Shown: positions 37,246 to 46,233, numbered from the stretch's first letter. The stretch: 64,000 bases of DNA from Aureococcus anophagefferens (GCF_000186865.1 NW_008705565.1:2526872-2590871), one strand, 5' to 3'. Notes: generated by a model from the letters alone, not told the origin. Numbers and translations are program-made.

Positions 37246-40200
37246 ATGAACACGGACGAGATCCAGGGCGCGCTCGTGGCGACGCTGTCGCCGGACGTGA
37301 CGGTCCGGCGCCAGGCCGAGGCCTACTTGGACAACTGCCGGCGGACGGCGGGGTTCCCCGTGCTCCTGCTCCAGCTGGTGCGTCTCTCGCGCGGCGCGCG
37401 GACGACGATTTCGAACCCGCGACCCCCTTTTTGTTCGCAGGTGCAGCAGCACTGCGGCGCGGCGCCGACGGCGCAGTCGCCCGTGCTCCGGTCGTCGGCG
37501 GCGGTCTACTTCAAGAATCTGGTGAAGAAGGGCTGGGACGTGGACCCCGAGAGCAAGGAGACGCCCGTCGCGGCCGGCGACCGCGACGCCATCAAGAGCC
37601 ACATGGTCACGCTCGTCTGCGCGTGCGGCAAGTTCGGGGACGTGAAGCAGCAGCTGTCGCAGGCGCTGACGCTCATCGCGTCCACGGACTTCCCGGGCAA
37701 GTGGCCCAACCTCTTGCCGGAGATCGTCGCGCGCTTCGCCGACGGCGACGCCGCGACGGTCCAGGGCATGCTGCTGACGTCGAACTCGATCCTCAAGCGC
37801 TTCCGCTACGCCTTCAAGTCCGACGCGCTCTACGCGGAGCTCAAGTACGCGCTCGACACGCTCGCGGCGCCGCTGACGCGGCTCTTCGGGACGCTGGGCG
37901 AGGAGCTGCGCGCCGCCGCGGGCGACGCGGCGCGGTCCGCGGTCGCGCTCGAGTCGCTGCGCCTCGCGTGCCGCGTCTTCTTCTCGCTGAACTGGCAGGA
38001 CCTGCCCGAGTTCTTCGAGGACCACATGGCCCCCTGGATGGGCGCCTTCCAGGAGTTCCTCGCCTACGAGGCGCCGGGCGCGGCCGCCGACGACGAGGAC
38101 GACGACGAGGGCCCCGTGGAGCGGCTCCAGGCCGCCGTCGTCGAGAACGGGGCGGGAAAAGAGTGATTCAAGTTCGCTTCAACGTGAGTGTGCCGCGCGC
38201 GCGCGTTCCGGAAACAGCATCCACGCTTCGAGACCGTTCCGAGAGATGATCGCTCGTCCAAAAATCAGCCGAAACGAGTGGTACACGGCCGAGATCGGAG
38301 CCTTTGAAGTTGGGAATGTCGCACTCTTTTCCCGCCCAGGTCGAGAACGCGAGCCTCTACGCGCACAAGTACGAGGAGGAGTTCCAGCCCCACCTGCCCC
38401 AGTTCGTGTCCGGCATCTGGCAGCGGCTCATGAAGACGTCGCTCTTCCCGAAGCACGACCGGCTGGCCGCGACGTCGATGCGGTTCTTGGCCGAGGTCGT
38501 CGGGCAGCAGATGCACGCGGCGCTCTTCGCGGACGAGTCGACGCTGCGCCAGGTCGTCGAGGCCATCGTCATCCCGAACATGACGCTGCGCGATTCCGAC
38601 GTGGAACTCTTCGAGGACAACGCGGTCGAGTACATCTCGCGGGATCTCGAGTCCGCGGACAGCGAGACGCGGCGCCGCGGCGCGCGCGACCTCGTGCACG
38701 CCATGTGCAAGCACCACGACGCGACCACCACCAAAATCTGCGGCGAGCACGTCGCGGCCATGCTCGGCCGCTACGGCGCGAGCCCCGGCACGGAGTGGCG
38801 CGCGAAGGACGCGGCGCTCCACCTCGTCGTGTCGCTCGCCGTCCGCGCGGAGTCGTCCGCGCGCGGCGTGTCGAAGATGAGCGACCAGCTCGACATCCTC
38901 GAGATCTACAGCGCCCACGTCGCGCCGGAGCTCGGCGGCGCGACGGCGACGCACGGCGTGGTTCTGGCGGACTGCGTGCAGTTCGCGTGCACGTTCCGGA
39001 ACCAGATCCCCGGCGACGAGCTATTACGTCTACTCCCGCTGCTCGGGGGCCACCTGGGCCACGGCGACGTCGTCGTCCAGTCCTACGCGGCCCACTGCCT
39101 CGAGCGCGTGCTCGCCGTGCCCGGCTGTGTGGAATTCGACCAGTGAGCTGGGACGTCGGGGCCAAACTTTGAAATTCTCTAGCTCGGTCAAATCGACGTC
39201 GATTCGGCTGATTTTTGGACGAATCGATTGCTCTCATCGAGTTCTCGAAGCACAGCGGAAGTGATCGTGTCAAAACATTCGAATACGCTCACATTGAAGT
39301 CGGGTTGAAGATTCGAATGCCACGCAGGTGCCCGGGAAGATCCACCGGCCGCAGCTCGCGCCGCTGCTGCCCGCGCTGTTCCAGGCGTTGTTCGCGGTCA
39401 TCGACGGCGCGCTGGCCAAGGGCGGCGACGCGCCCTGGGAGAACGAGTACGTCATGAAGGCCGTCATGCGCTTGCTGGTCGTGGGCCAGGCCGACGTCGT
39501 GCCCCACGCGGCCGTCGTGACGGAGAAGCTCTGCGCGTCGCTCGGCCGCGTCTGCGCGAACCCGCGGAACCCGAAGTTCAACCACTACCTCTTCGAGAGC
39601 TTGGCCGTGCTCGTGCGCGTCTGCTGCGAGGCGAACCGGGACGCGACGGCGACCTTCGAGGGCCTGCTCTTCCCGCCGTTCCAGTCCGTGCTCCAGATGG
39701 ACGTCGTGGAGTTCGCGCCCTACGTCTTCCAGATATTGGCGCTCCTGCTGGGCTACCGCGCGCCGCGGTCGGGTCTGGGGGACGCCTACGCGGCGCTCCT
39801 GCCGCCGCTGCTGCACCCGTCGCTCTGGGAGCGCCGGGGCAACGTGCCCGCGCTGGCGGCGCTGCTCGAGGCGTATCTGGTCGCGGGGCCGGACCAGATC
39901 CTCGCCGCGGGGCAGCTCGAGCCCATGCTCGGCGTCTTCCAGAAGCTGCTGGCGTCCAAGGCGTCCGAGGGCCACGCCTTTGGGTTATTGAAGTCGCTGG
40001 TGGTGCACGTGCCGCAAGCGAATTTGGACGGCTACGTGCCGACGGTGCTGCAACTGCTGCTCACGCGGCTCCAGCAGAACCGGGACCGGTTGAGCTACTG
40101 CCACAACCTCCTCGCCTTCCTCGGGCTGCTCGCGGGCAAGCACGGCGCGCCGCAGCTCGTCGCGAAGCTCGACGCGCAGCAGCCCGGGCTCTTGCCGCAG

Positions 40201-40629
40201 CTGGTGGTCCACGTGCTCGCGCCGCACGTGCTCGGCGAGGCCGCGGCCTTCGCGAGCGCCGTCGACGCCAAGGCCGCGGCCGTCGGCGCCGTCAAGCTGT
40301 TGGCCGAGGCGCCGGACGCGCTGACGCCCAACGGCGACACGTCCGCGTGGTCCTGCCTCGGGTCCGTGCTCTTCGCTTTGCTCAAGCGGCTCGCGGGCGC
40401 GGCGCTCGCCGGCGACGCGACCATCGACCGGTCCGACGACGTCCCCGACGAGCTCCTCGCGGGCTACGACGCGACCTTCTCGAAGCTCCACTTCGGCACG
40501 CAGAAGAGCGACGACGCCTTCGCCGAGATCCCGGACACGCAGACGTTCGCCATGACGCACCTCACGCAGCTCGTCGCCACCAAGCCCCACTTCCAGCCCC
40601 TCCTCGCGGCGCTCCAGCAGCCGAGGTAG
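37246..40629 (+). CDS. CSE1: Exportin-2 / CSE1 (importin-alpha re-exporter)
   Basis: Four exons (37246-37377, 37441-38139, 38340-39116, 39328-40629) encode 969 residues, close to the roughly 970 of CSE1/CAS. The N-terminus has the importin-beta-like domain (RRQAEAYLDNCRRTAGFPVLL, VYFKNLVKKGW). The body has the CSE1 landmarks DFPGKWPNLLPEIV, VFFSLNWQDLPEFFEDHMAP, FVSGIWQRL and NPRNPKFNHYLFESL. HEAT-like helices run to the end. The protein carries importin-alpha back to the cytoplasm with RanGTP. One ordinary intron and two introners (A6, B3) interrupt it, and all three splice in phase 0. Confidence 0.97.
37378..37440 (+). other. Conventional GT-AG intron in CSE1
   Basis: 63 nt, donor CTG|GTGCGT, pyrimidine-rich tract CCCCCTTTTTGTTCGCAG, phase 0. 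Unlike the introners it has a real polypyrimidine tract and no octamer duplication (only GTGC is shared). Confidence 0.9.
38148..38339 (+). mobile_element. Introner element A6 (family A, GGGCGGG subtype)
   Basis: A 192-bp element with exact duplications GTCGAGAA (38140-38147, 38340-38347). On the coding strand it begins CGGGGCGGGAAAAGAGTG and ends CACTCTTTTCCCGCCCAG. The intron is 38140-38339 (200 nt), GT donor, phase 0. Body orientation relative to the gene is opposite to A1-A4. Splicing reads LQAAVVENASLY. Confidence 0.97.
39125..39327 (+). mobile_element. Introner element B3 (family B)
   Basis: A 203-bp element with exact duplications GTGCCCGG (39117-39124, 39328-39335). It begins CTGTGTGGAATTC and ends GAATGCCACGCAG, two changes from a perfect terminal repeat. 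The intron is 39117-39327 (211 nt), GT donor, phase 0. Splicing reads VLAVPGKIHRP. Confidence 0.97.
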
Positions 40630-40896
40630 GCGCCGCGCCTCCCTCTCTTCCCCCCTCCCGGTAAGCGGGCGCCCCTCTACGTCGGACCACTCCGCGCGCC
40701 CGATTCCGGCGGCAGCGCCCTCGCTCGACGAGTGAGGCGCGATCGCCCGGGGCATAGGAGCGGCGGCGCTACTTAGTAACGCGGCACGCGACCGCCCTCG
40801 GCTGGCTGGCGCGGCCAGCGTCGGTCTCGTCGCGCGCGTCGCCCGAGCGCCCAGGCGCGCGCGGCGCGAATAAGGTGCGAAAAGGAGGCGAGCTCA

Positions 40897-41604
40897 TTAA
40901 GTGGATGCCGGACAAACCTGTTCGAGCAGGCACTTCACCATTTTATATAACATAATAGCTTCACGTTCCGCGTCAGTGGAACCAATAAAAGGGCCATTGG
41001 AATAGAGACCGGGGTCTCTATTACGAACTTTTCCTAAAGCCAGTTGAAACAATTCGTACGCTTTCTTCTCGTACTTTTTCTTGATTGTCTCGTCTAACGA
41101 TAGGTATGCCTTAGGAAAATCGCGCAATGACTGGTCATTTAAGGTGAATGTCTTCCCCGGCAGGTTCAGATCGAAAATAGCAATGAAGTCGCGGCCAGCC
41201 CTTGGCCGATATGGTTGCAGCTCAGCCCACCAGCGATCCAGGAGTTGGGGCGCATCCAAGAAGTGTGCTAATTTGACCAGTTTGCAAAGTTTTTGGAAGT
41301 TGCCTATCGGGGGCAATGCGTCCAAGCGCGGCAAACACGCGCGACAGAACTTGACGACCGTCTCTGCGTCGAATGCGATCAGGGGGCACTCAGAATTTTC
41401 GGTTTCTGGAAGGTCATTAACAATTTTGGAGAAATGGGAGATGAAATCGCGACGAGCCGGAATCCGAATCTGATCCCCGTCCGGTTCAGTCACCACAAAA
41501 AAAAGATTCGCGGTTCCTTCCTTCTCTTCTATCCACGATTTCACTACCGACGCCAACGGCTTCGACGATGTTTTCGAACGTTTGCGGCTTAACGTTTGCG
41601 CCAT
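40897..41604 (-). CDS. BTB/POZ-domain-like protein
   Basis: 235 residues from the ATG at 41604 (MAQTLSRKRSKTSSK). The frame continues upstream but that sequence is GC-rich and promoter-like. The N-terminal half fits a BTB fold: NLFFVVTEPDGDQIRIPARRD, then DFISHFSKIV, LIAFDAETVVKFCRACL and KLVKLAHFLDAPQLLDRWW. The C-terminal part is helical. BTB proteins are usually Cullin-3 adaptors; that is inferred. It is strikingly less GC-rich than neighbours, matching the F-box-like genes in composition. Confidence 0.7.
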   Translation of the reverse strand: MAQTLSRKRSKTSSKPLASVVKSWIEEKEGTANLFFVVTEPDGDQIRIPARRDFISHFSKIVNDLPETENSECPLIAFDAETVVKFCRACLPRLDALPPIGNFQKLCKLVKLAHFLDAPQLLDRWWAELQPYRPRAGRDFIAIFDLNLPGKTFTLNDQSLRDFPKAYLSLDETIKKKYEKKAYELFQLALGKVRNRDPGLYSNGPFIGSTDAEREAIMLYKMVKCLLEQVCPAST

Positions 41605-41959
41605 TGATCGGGAGGGACGAGGCCGTGGCGGCGCGCCCGTGGCGAGGCGCGGCGACGGCGCGCGGCGCCGGCGCGGCAACTGCTGTCCAAAAGACCCGTT
41701 CTCCACAGTCTTTCGGCGAAGGGCTTCCCCCCCCTACAGACACGTGTACGACGCCATCGGGTCCTTGAGCGCTCGGGAGCGCCTCGGGGGATCGTGTGGG
41801 GGACCGCTCGCGGTCGCCGGAGCGCGCGGGTTCGCCCCCGGAGTCGGCGGACCCAGGTGTCCCGAGCCCCGGGGGCGCGCGGGTCAAGGTTCCCGGTCCT
41901 TAGTCCCGTGGGCCAGGTCGCCGGGGCTGTCGGGGCGGATTACATGGGCCCGCGCCCCT
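41605..41959. other. 355-bp intergenic region
   Basis: This separates the start of the BTB-like gene from the stop of the NSUN gene. It is GC-rich and contains stretches such as GGGGGATCGTGTGGGGG. I see no gene, RNA or element here; it should contain the BTB-gene promoter. Confidence 0.5.
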
Positions 41960-43453
41960 CTACCTCCCTACCTCTCGGTAGGACCCGTCGTCGCGCCGGG
42001 ACCACCGGATCTCCCCCGCGGCGACGAGGCGGAGGCCCGCGAGCTCCGCCGCGGCGCAGGGCGCGACGGTCACGCGCCGCGCCGCCGCGCCCGCGGGCGA
42101 CCGCGTCAGCAGGCGGCCGCGGAGCTCCGGGGGCGCCGCGCGCAGGGCCGCGGCGTCGCGATGCGCGTCGAGGGCGCGGTAGCCCGCGACGGGCGCGCCC
42201 GCGCGCGGCCTCCGCGGCCGCGTCCGCGGGTCCCCGGCGGGCAGCTCCGCGACCTTGTCGAAGACGGCGGCGAAGAAGCCGCCGCCGTCGCGCGAGTCGT
42301 GCGGGTAGAAGCGGAGGCACCGCGGGAGCTGGCTCGCGATGTCCGGCTCGGCCGGCGGCCACATGGACGCGCGGCGCTCGCGCTTCGCCGCCGGGTCGTA
42401 GGCGAGCGCGGCGCCGCCGTCGTCGAGCACGGCCCACGTCTCGAGGCCCGGCCGCGGCGCGAGGCACGCGAGGAGCGGGCTCGACGCGACCAAGGACGCG
42501 CAGTCGCGGACGACGAAGGCCCCCTTGCACGCTCGCAGCGCCGCGGCGACGACGGCCTCGTTCTCGAGCGGGTCGAAGGAGCACGTCGAGAAGACCATGG
42601 TCCCGCCGACCTTGAGCAATCGCAGCCCGCGCAGCACGATCTGGAGCTGGAGCGCGTGCAGCCGCCGGCCGGGCCGCGCCCAGACCTTGAGCAGCGACGG
42701 GATCTTGCGCACCGTGCCGTCGCCCGAGCAGGGCACGTCGCAGGCGACGCGGTCGAATTTGAGGGCCGTCGCCGGGAAGGCCTGGCCCCGGTGGCACGTG
42801 ACGACGCACTTCGAGGAGCAGCCCAGACTCCGGAGCTTCGACGCGAGGATGTAGGCGCGCCGCGGGTCCGCGTCGTTGGCGACGACGAGGCGCGCCGCCT
42901 CGCAGTACTGCGACGTCTTCGAGCCCGGCGCGGCGCAGACGTCGAGCACGGCGTCGCCGGGCCGGACGCCGAGGAGCTCGCTCGGCGCGCCGGACACGAG
43001 CTCCTGGCGGACGACGCCGCCGCCCTTCGCCGCGGCCTGGAGCCAGCCGTTCAAGGCGCGCAGCGCCGGGTCGTCCGCGTGCTTGAGCGCGCTCCGCCCC
43101 AGGTCGAGGCGCCACCACGCGCCGCTCGCGAGCGTCTTGACGACGTCGCCGCGGCAGCGCGCCGCGACGGCGTCGAAGGTCGCCATGGCCGCGTCGAAGG
43201 CCGCCGGCCGCAGGCCGTTGCGCCGGAAGGTCGCCGGCAACGGCGCGCGCAGCGACCGCAGGAAGGCGACATGGTCGCCGGAGCGCGGGAAGAGCTTCTG
43301 CCGCTTGTAGTAGTCGGCGTAGGCCTGGAACCGGTCGCCGCGGTCGTCCTCCTCGTCGTCGTTGTGTGTGTCGTCCTCCGCCGGCGCGGCGCGGGGTCTG
43401 TTGTCGCGCGCGCGGCGGCGCTTCAAGCGCTCGCGCTGGCGGGCCGAGACCAT
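41960..43453 (-). CDS. NOL1/NOP2/Sun-family RNA cytosine-C5 methyltransferase (NSUN2/Trm4-like)
   Basis: 497 residues from the ATG at 43453; the frame is open upstream to about 43585 with no ATG, so an upstream exon is possible. SAM motif I is LDVCAAPGSKTSQ. The two catalytic Cys lie in DVPCSGDGTVRK and STCSFDPLENEAVV, the order typical of NSUN enzymes (release Cys in motif IV, nucleophile in motif VI). VPCSGDGTxRK followed by a Pro/Glu-containing motif VI is characteristic of the Trm4/NSUN2 branch. It methylates cytosines in tRNA. The C-terminal region is Arg-rich. Confidence 0.9.
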   Translation of the reverse strand: MVSARQRERLKRRRARDNRPRAAPAEDDTHNDDEEDDRGDRFQAYADYYKRQKLFPRSGDHVAFLRSLRAPLPATFRRNGLRPAAFDAAMATFDAVAARCRGDVVKTLASGAWWRLDLGRSALKHADDPALRALNGWLQAAAKGGGVVRQELVSGAPSELLGVRPGDAVLDVCAAPGSKTSQYCEAARLVVANDADPRRAYILASKLRSLGCSSKCVVTCHRGQAFPATALKFDRVACDVPCSGDGTVRKIPSLLKVWARPGRRLHALQLQIVLRGLRLLKVGGTMVFSTCSFDPLENEAVVAAALRACKGAFVVRDCASLVASSPLLACLAPRPGLETWAVLDDGGAALAYDPAAKRERRASMWPPAEPDIASQLPRCLRFYPHDSRDGGGFFAAVFDKVAELPAGDPRTRPRRPRAGAPVAGYRALDAHRDAAALRAAPPELRGRLLTRSPAGAAARRVTVAPCAAAELAGLRLVAAGEIRWSRRDDGSYREVGR

Positions 43454-43880
43454 CTCGGCCAGGAGCGGCACGAGCTGCGGGTTCGTCAACGGCGAGTCCT
43501 GGAAGCACTCTAGCCGTCCACGATGTCGAAGCAGGTCCGCACGAGCGTCGCGGCTCAGCCTCGCTCCATGCTCTCGCAGAAGCACCTTCAGCTGATTGCC
43601 TTCATCATCGATTCAGCTGTTTTTATTGCCGTCTTCGTCTCGTGTGCATTCCCACGTCGGGCCTTGGCTTCCATCGTCGTCGACCTGTGAAGCTGCCCTC
43701 CCCTCCCTCGCGACCAAAACGATGCGGCCCGTGGCGCCCCGCGTCCGCTCCCAAGGACTTTTCACTTCCAGAGTTGTCAACGCCTGGTCCCAGGACCAAC
43801 CGTGCGAATGGGCTGCCCCGTGCGAATGGGCTGCCCCGAAACGTCCCCCCAGTCACTGGTCACCGCGCTGCACCTCCTAG
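43454..43880. promoter_or_regulatory. Divergent region upstream of the NSUN and homocysteine methyltransferase genes
   Basis: 427 bp that probably contain the promoters and 5' exons of both genes. An 18-bp direct repeat (CGTGCGAATGGGCTGCCC) occurs twice back to back near 43801-43838. The end (GGTCACCGCGCTGCACCTCCTAG) is a plausible acceptor for the methyltransferase gene and faintly resembles the end of group C introners. The first exon could not be fixed. Confidence 0.5.
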
Positions 43881-44849
43881 GTCGTCCTCGACGGCGGCAT
43901 GGGCCACCAGCTCAAGGCCATGGGCATCAAGATCGAGGGCGAGGTCGGCACGCTGGCGCGGTTCCTGGGCGTGGCCCTCGCGAACTCGACGCGGCCGGAC
44001 CTCGTCCGCGACGCGCACGTCGCCTACATCGACGCGGGCGCCGAGGTCATCACGACGAACTCCTACGCGGTGATCCCGGGCTGCCTCGAGCTCTGCGCGG
44101 ACGTGCCGGCGCACGCGCTCGACGCCAAGGTGCGGGAGCTCGTCGGCGCCGCGGGCCGCGCCGCGCGCGCGGCCGTCGCCGCGCGGCCGGAAAAGCGCGT
44201 GCGCGTCGCGGGCTGCCTGCCGCCGCTCGCCGAGAGCTACCGCGCGGACAAGGTCGGCGCCTTCGAGGCGAACCGCGCGCAGTACGCGCTCATCGCCGAG
44301 TCCGTCGCGCCCTACGCGGACCTCTTCCTCTGCGAGACCATGTCGACGGCGGCCGAGGCGGCGGCGGCGGCGGCGGCGGCCCGCGCCGTCGACGGCGACC
44401 GGCCCGTGTGGGTGTCCTACACGCTGCGCGACGCGCCGCCGACCGGCGTCGGGGGCCGCATGCCGGCGCTCGGCGCCGCGCCGGCGCTGCGGAGCGGCGA
44501 GTCCATCGACGAGGCCCTGGCGGCGCTCGACGCCGCGGGCGTCCTGGAGGGGGTGGAGGGCTTCCTCGTCAACTGCTGCTCGCCCGAGGCGACGTCCGCG
44601 GCGATCCCCGTCCTGAAGGCCCTCGCGCCGCCGGGCGCTCACGTCGGCGCCTACGCGAACGGCTTTGTCACGGCGGACTCGGGCACGGGCGCCTACCGCG
44701 ACCTGTCGCCCGACGAGTACCTCGCGTTCGCCGCGGACTGGGTCGCGAGCGGCGCGTCCGTCGTCGGCGGCTGCTGCGGCATCTTCCCGGACCACATCGC
44801 GCGCCTGGCGGCGGCGTTCGACGCCGACGCCGCGCGCCGCGTCGGCTAG
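43881..44849 (+). CDS. Homocysteine S-methyltransferase family protein (5' exon unresolved)
   Basis: The exon begins at the acceptor TCCTAG|GTC (43881) and reads VVLDGGMGHQLKAMG, the usual beginning of this family; the internal ATG at 43899 would cut off the conserved LDGG. It carries the family motifs GAEVITTNSYAV, the zinc ligands in FLVNCCSPE and VVGGCCGIFPDHIA, and ends at 44849 (about 322 residues visible). The enzyme transfers methyl from S-methylmethionine or a related donor to homocysteine to make methionine. An upstream exon supplying the start codon lies within about 300 bp. Confidence 0.85.
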   Translation, partial: VVLDGGMGHQLKAMGIKIEGEVGTLARFLGVALANSTRPDLVRDAHVAYIDAGAEVITTNSYAVIPGCLELCADVPAHALDAKVRELVGAAGRAARAAVAARPEKRVRVAGCLPPLAESYRADKVGAFEANRAQYALIAESVAPYADLFLCETMSTAAEAAAAAAAARAVDGDRPVWVSYTLRDAPPTGVGGRMPALGAAPALRSGESIDEALAALDAAGVLEGVEGFLVNCCSPEATSAAIPVLKALAPPGAHVGAYANGFVTADSGTGAYRDLSPDEYLAFAADWVASGASVVGGCCGIFPDHIARLAAAFDADAARRVG

Positions 44850-44872
44850 GGCGTCCTAGTCATAACGCGCGC

Positions 44873-45430
44873 CTAGTCGAAGCGGACATGCGTGCCGCGC
44901 CACTCGGCGGCGGGGCCCGTCGACTTGATCGCGGCGCCGCGGTCCGTGGGCAGCGCGCTGAGGACGTTGTCCACGTCGCCGAGGGCCGGGCGCGCGTCGT
45001 CGACGGCGACCTTGGCGAGCTCGTCCGCGAGGTCCGTCACCTGGAGGCTCTCCGTCGAGTCGCGCCGCGGCGCCGCGGCGTCGTCCTTGAGGCCGCTGAT
45101 GCCGAGGCTCGCGCACGACGGCGCCACGGGGCTCGGCGTCGCGGTGCCGAAGGACGGCGCCGGGCTCCGCGCCTGCGGCGCCGGGCGCCGCGGCTCGTCG
45201 GCCTCGGCCTCGCTCTTGAGCCAGTCGTTGAGGCTCGCGATCATGTGCGCGTTCGTGCCGTTCGCCTTGCACGCGCCCGTCGACTTCGCCGCCTTCTGCA
45301 GGTCCTTGCGCACCGACGACGCGAGCGCCGCGCGCACGAGGTCGCGCGGCGTCGCCGCGGGCGTCGTCGGCGCCATTCCAACGTCGATCCCGGGCTGCCT
45401 CCGAGTCGTAAAAAACTTCAACCAAGACAT
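44873..45430 (-). CDS. Hypothetical protein
   Basis: 185 residues from the ATG at 45430 (MSWLKFFTTRRQPG). It contains a helical segment (PRDLVRAALASSVRKDLQKA) and a Ser/Pro/Ala-rich middle with potential phosphosites, then an acidic helix (VTDLADELAKVAVDD). No domain is recognised and no homologue is recalled. It converges on the homocysteine methyltransferase gene (24 bp between stops) and ends 5 bp downstream of the phytol-kinase stop, an extremely tight arrangement. Confidence 0.6.
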   Translation of the reverse strand: MSWLKFFTTRRQPGIDVGMAPTTPAATPRDLVRAALASSVRKDLQKAAKSTGACKANGTNAHMIASLNDWLKSEAEADEPRRPAPQARSPAPSFGTATPSPVAPSCASLGISGLKDDAAAPRRDSTESLQVTDLADELAKVAVDDARPALGDVDNVLSALPTDRGAAIKSTGPAAEWRGTHVRFD

Positions 45431-45435
45431 TCATT

Positions 45436-46233
45436 TTAGGGGAAGACGCGCTTCGCCGTCGCCGCGGCGGCGAGGAAGATGAGCGGGTTGTCCCAGTCGC
45501 CCGTGTCGAGGGACTCGACGAGGGCCGACGCGGCGGCGACCTTGGCGACGCCCGCGATGAGCGCGCGCGCCGGGAGCGGCGCCCACCAGCCCAGGCGCGC
45601 GAACGCGAGCCCGAACGCCGCGCCGGCGCCGAGCGTCGAGAGGAAGAAGGCGGCGGAGCCGGCGAGGGACTTGCGCCGGCACCAGGGCACGCGCGGCGAC
45701 GCGGCGCCGAGCGGCGACGCGCCGACGACCTCGGCCATGCCGTCGCCCGCGCACAGCGCGAGCAGCGCGAGGACGCCGCCGAGCTCGCGCCAGCAGCACA
45801 GCGTCGCCGCGACGAAGACGGCGCCGTAGAGCGTCGGCCCGCGCAGGAGCTCGCGCCGGTCGCCGGACCGGCTCATGGACGCCACGGTCTTGGGGTCGTC
45901 GACGAGACCGGCGCCGGCGAGGAAAGCTTTCATTGTCAGCGCGAGCGGCCCGACGGCGGCCCAGCGCTTCGCGCTCGGCGACGCGCTGAACATGGGCCAG
46001 CAGAGCAGGTAGAGCGGGCCCGCGCCCATGTGCATGACCTTGCGCGCGGCCCGGCGCGACACGACGCGGCGCTCGGCGAGCACCTGCACGCACTTGTCGA
46101 AGCCGCCGAGCACGCCGAAGGCGCAGGCGAGGGCCCTGCCGTCCGCGGGGATCGTTGCGCGGACTTTCGGCCGGTTGATGGCGTGCGTGCGCGCCGCGAC
46201 GAGCGCGAAGAGCGGCCAGAATCGGCCTGCCAT
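45436..46233 (-). CDS. Phytol/farnesol kinase-like membrane protein (VTE5/DolK superfamily)
   Basis: 265 residues from the ATG at 46233 (MAGRFWPLFALVAARTHA, hydrophobic leader); another in-frame ATG at 46260 is possible. It is hydrophobic with about six transmembrane segments. Diagnostic motifs are KVMHMGAGPLYLLCWPMF, LCAGDGMAEVVG and RRKSLAGSAAFFLST, as in CTP-dependent phytol kinase and dolichol kinase-type enzymes. In plants VTE5 recycles phytol from chlorophyll for tocopherol synthesis in the plastid; this role fits an alga but the substrate is inferred. Its start codon is only about 57 bp from the divergent next gene. Confidence 0.8.
   Translation of the reverse strand: MAGRFWPLFALVAARTHAINRPKVRATIPADGRALACAFGVLGGFDKCVQVLAERRVVSRRAARKVMHMGAGPLYLLCWPMFSASPSAKRWAAVGPLALTMKAFLAGAGLVDDPKTVASMSRSGDRRELLRGPTLYGAVFVAATLCCWRELGGVLALLALCAGDGMAEVVGASPLGAASPRVPWCRRKSLAGSAAFFLSTLGAGAAFGLAFARLGWWAPLPARALIAGVAKVAAASALVESLDTGDWDNPLIFLAAAATAKRVFP

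Noticed and set aside
37378..37440. CSE1 intron 1 considered as a decayed introner.
   Set aside because: It has an ordinary polypyrimidine tract and only a 4-bp match at its ends, with no similarity to groups A, B or C.
43861..43880. GGTCACCGCGCTGCACCTCCTAG before the homocysteine methyltransferase exon as a group C end.
   Set aside because: Similarity is partial and the upstream duplication could not be found; kept only as an acceptor.
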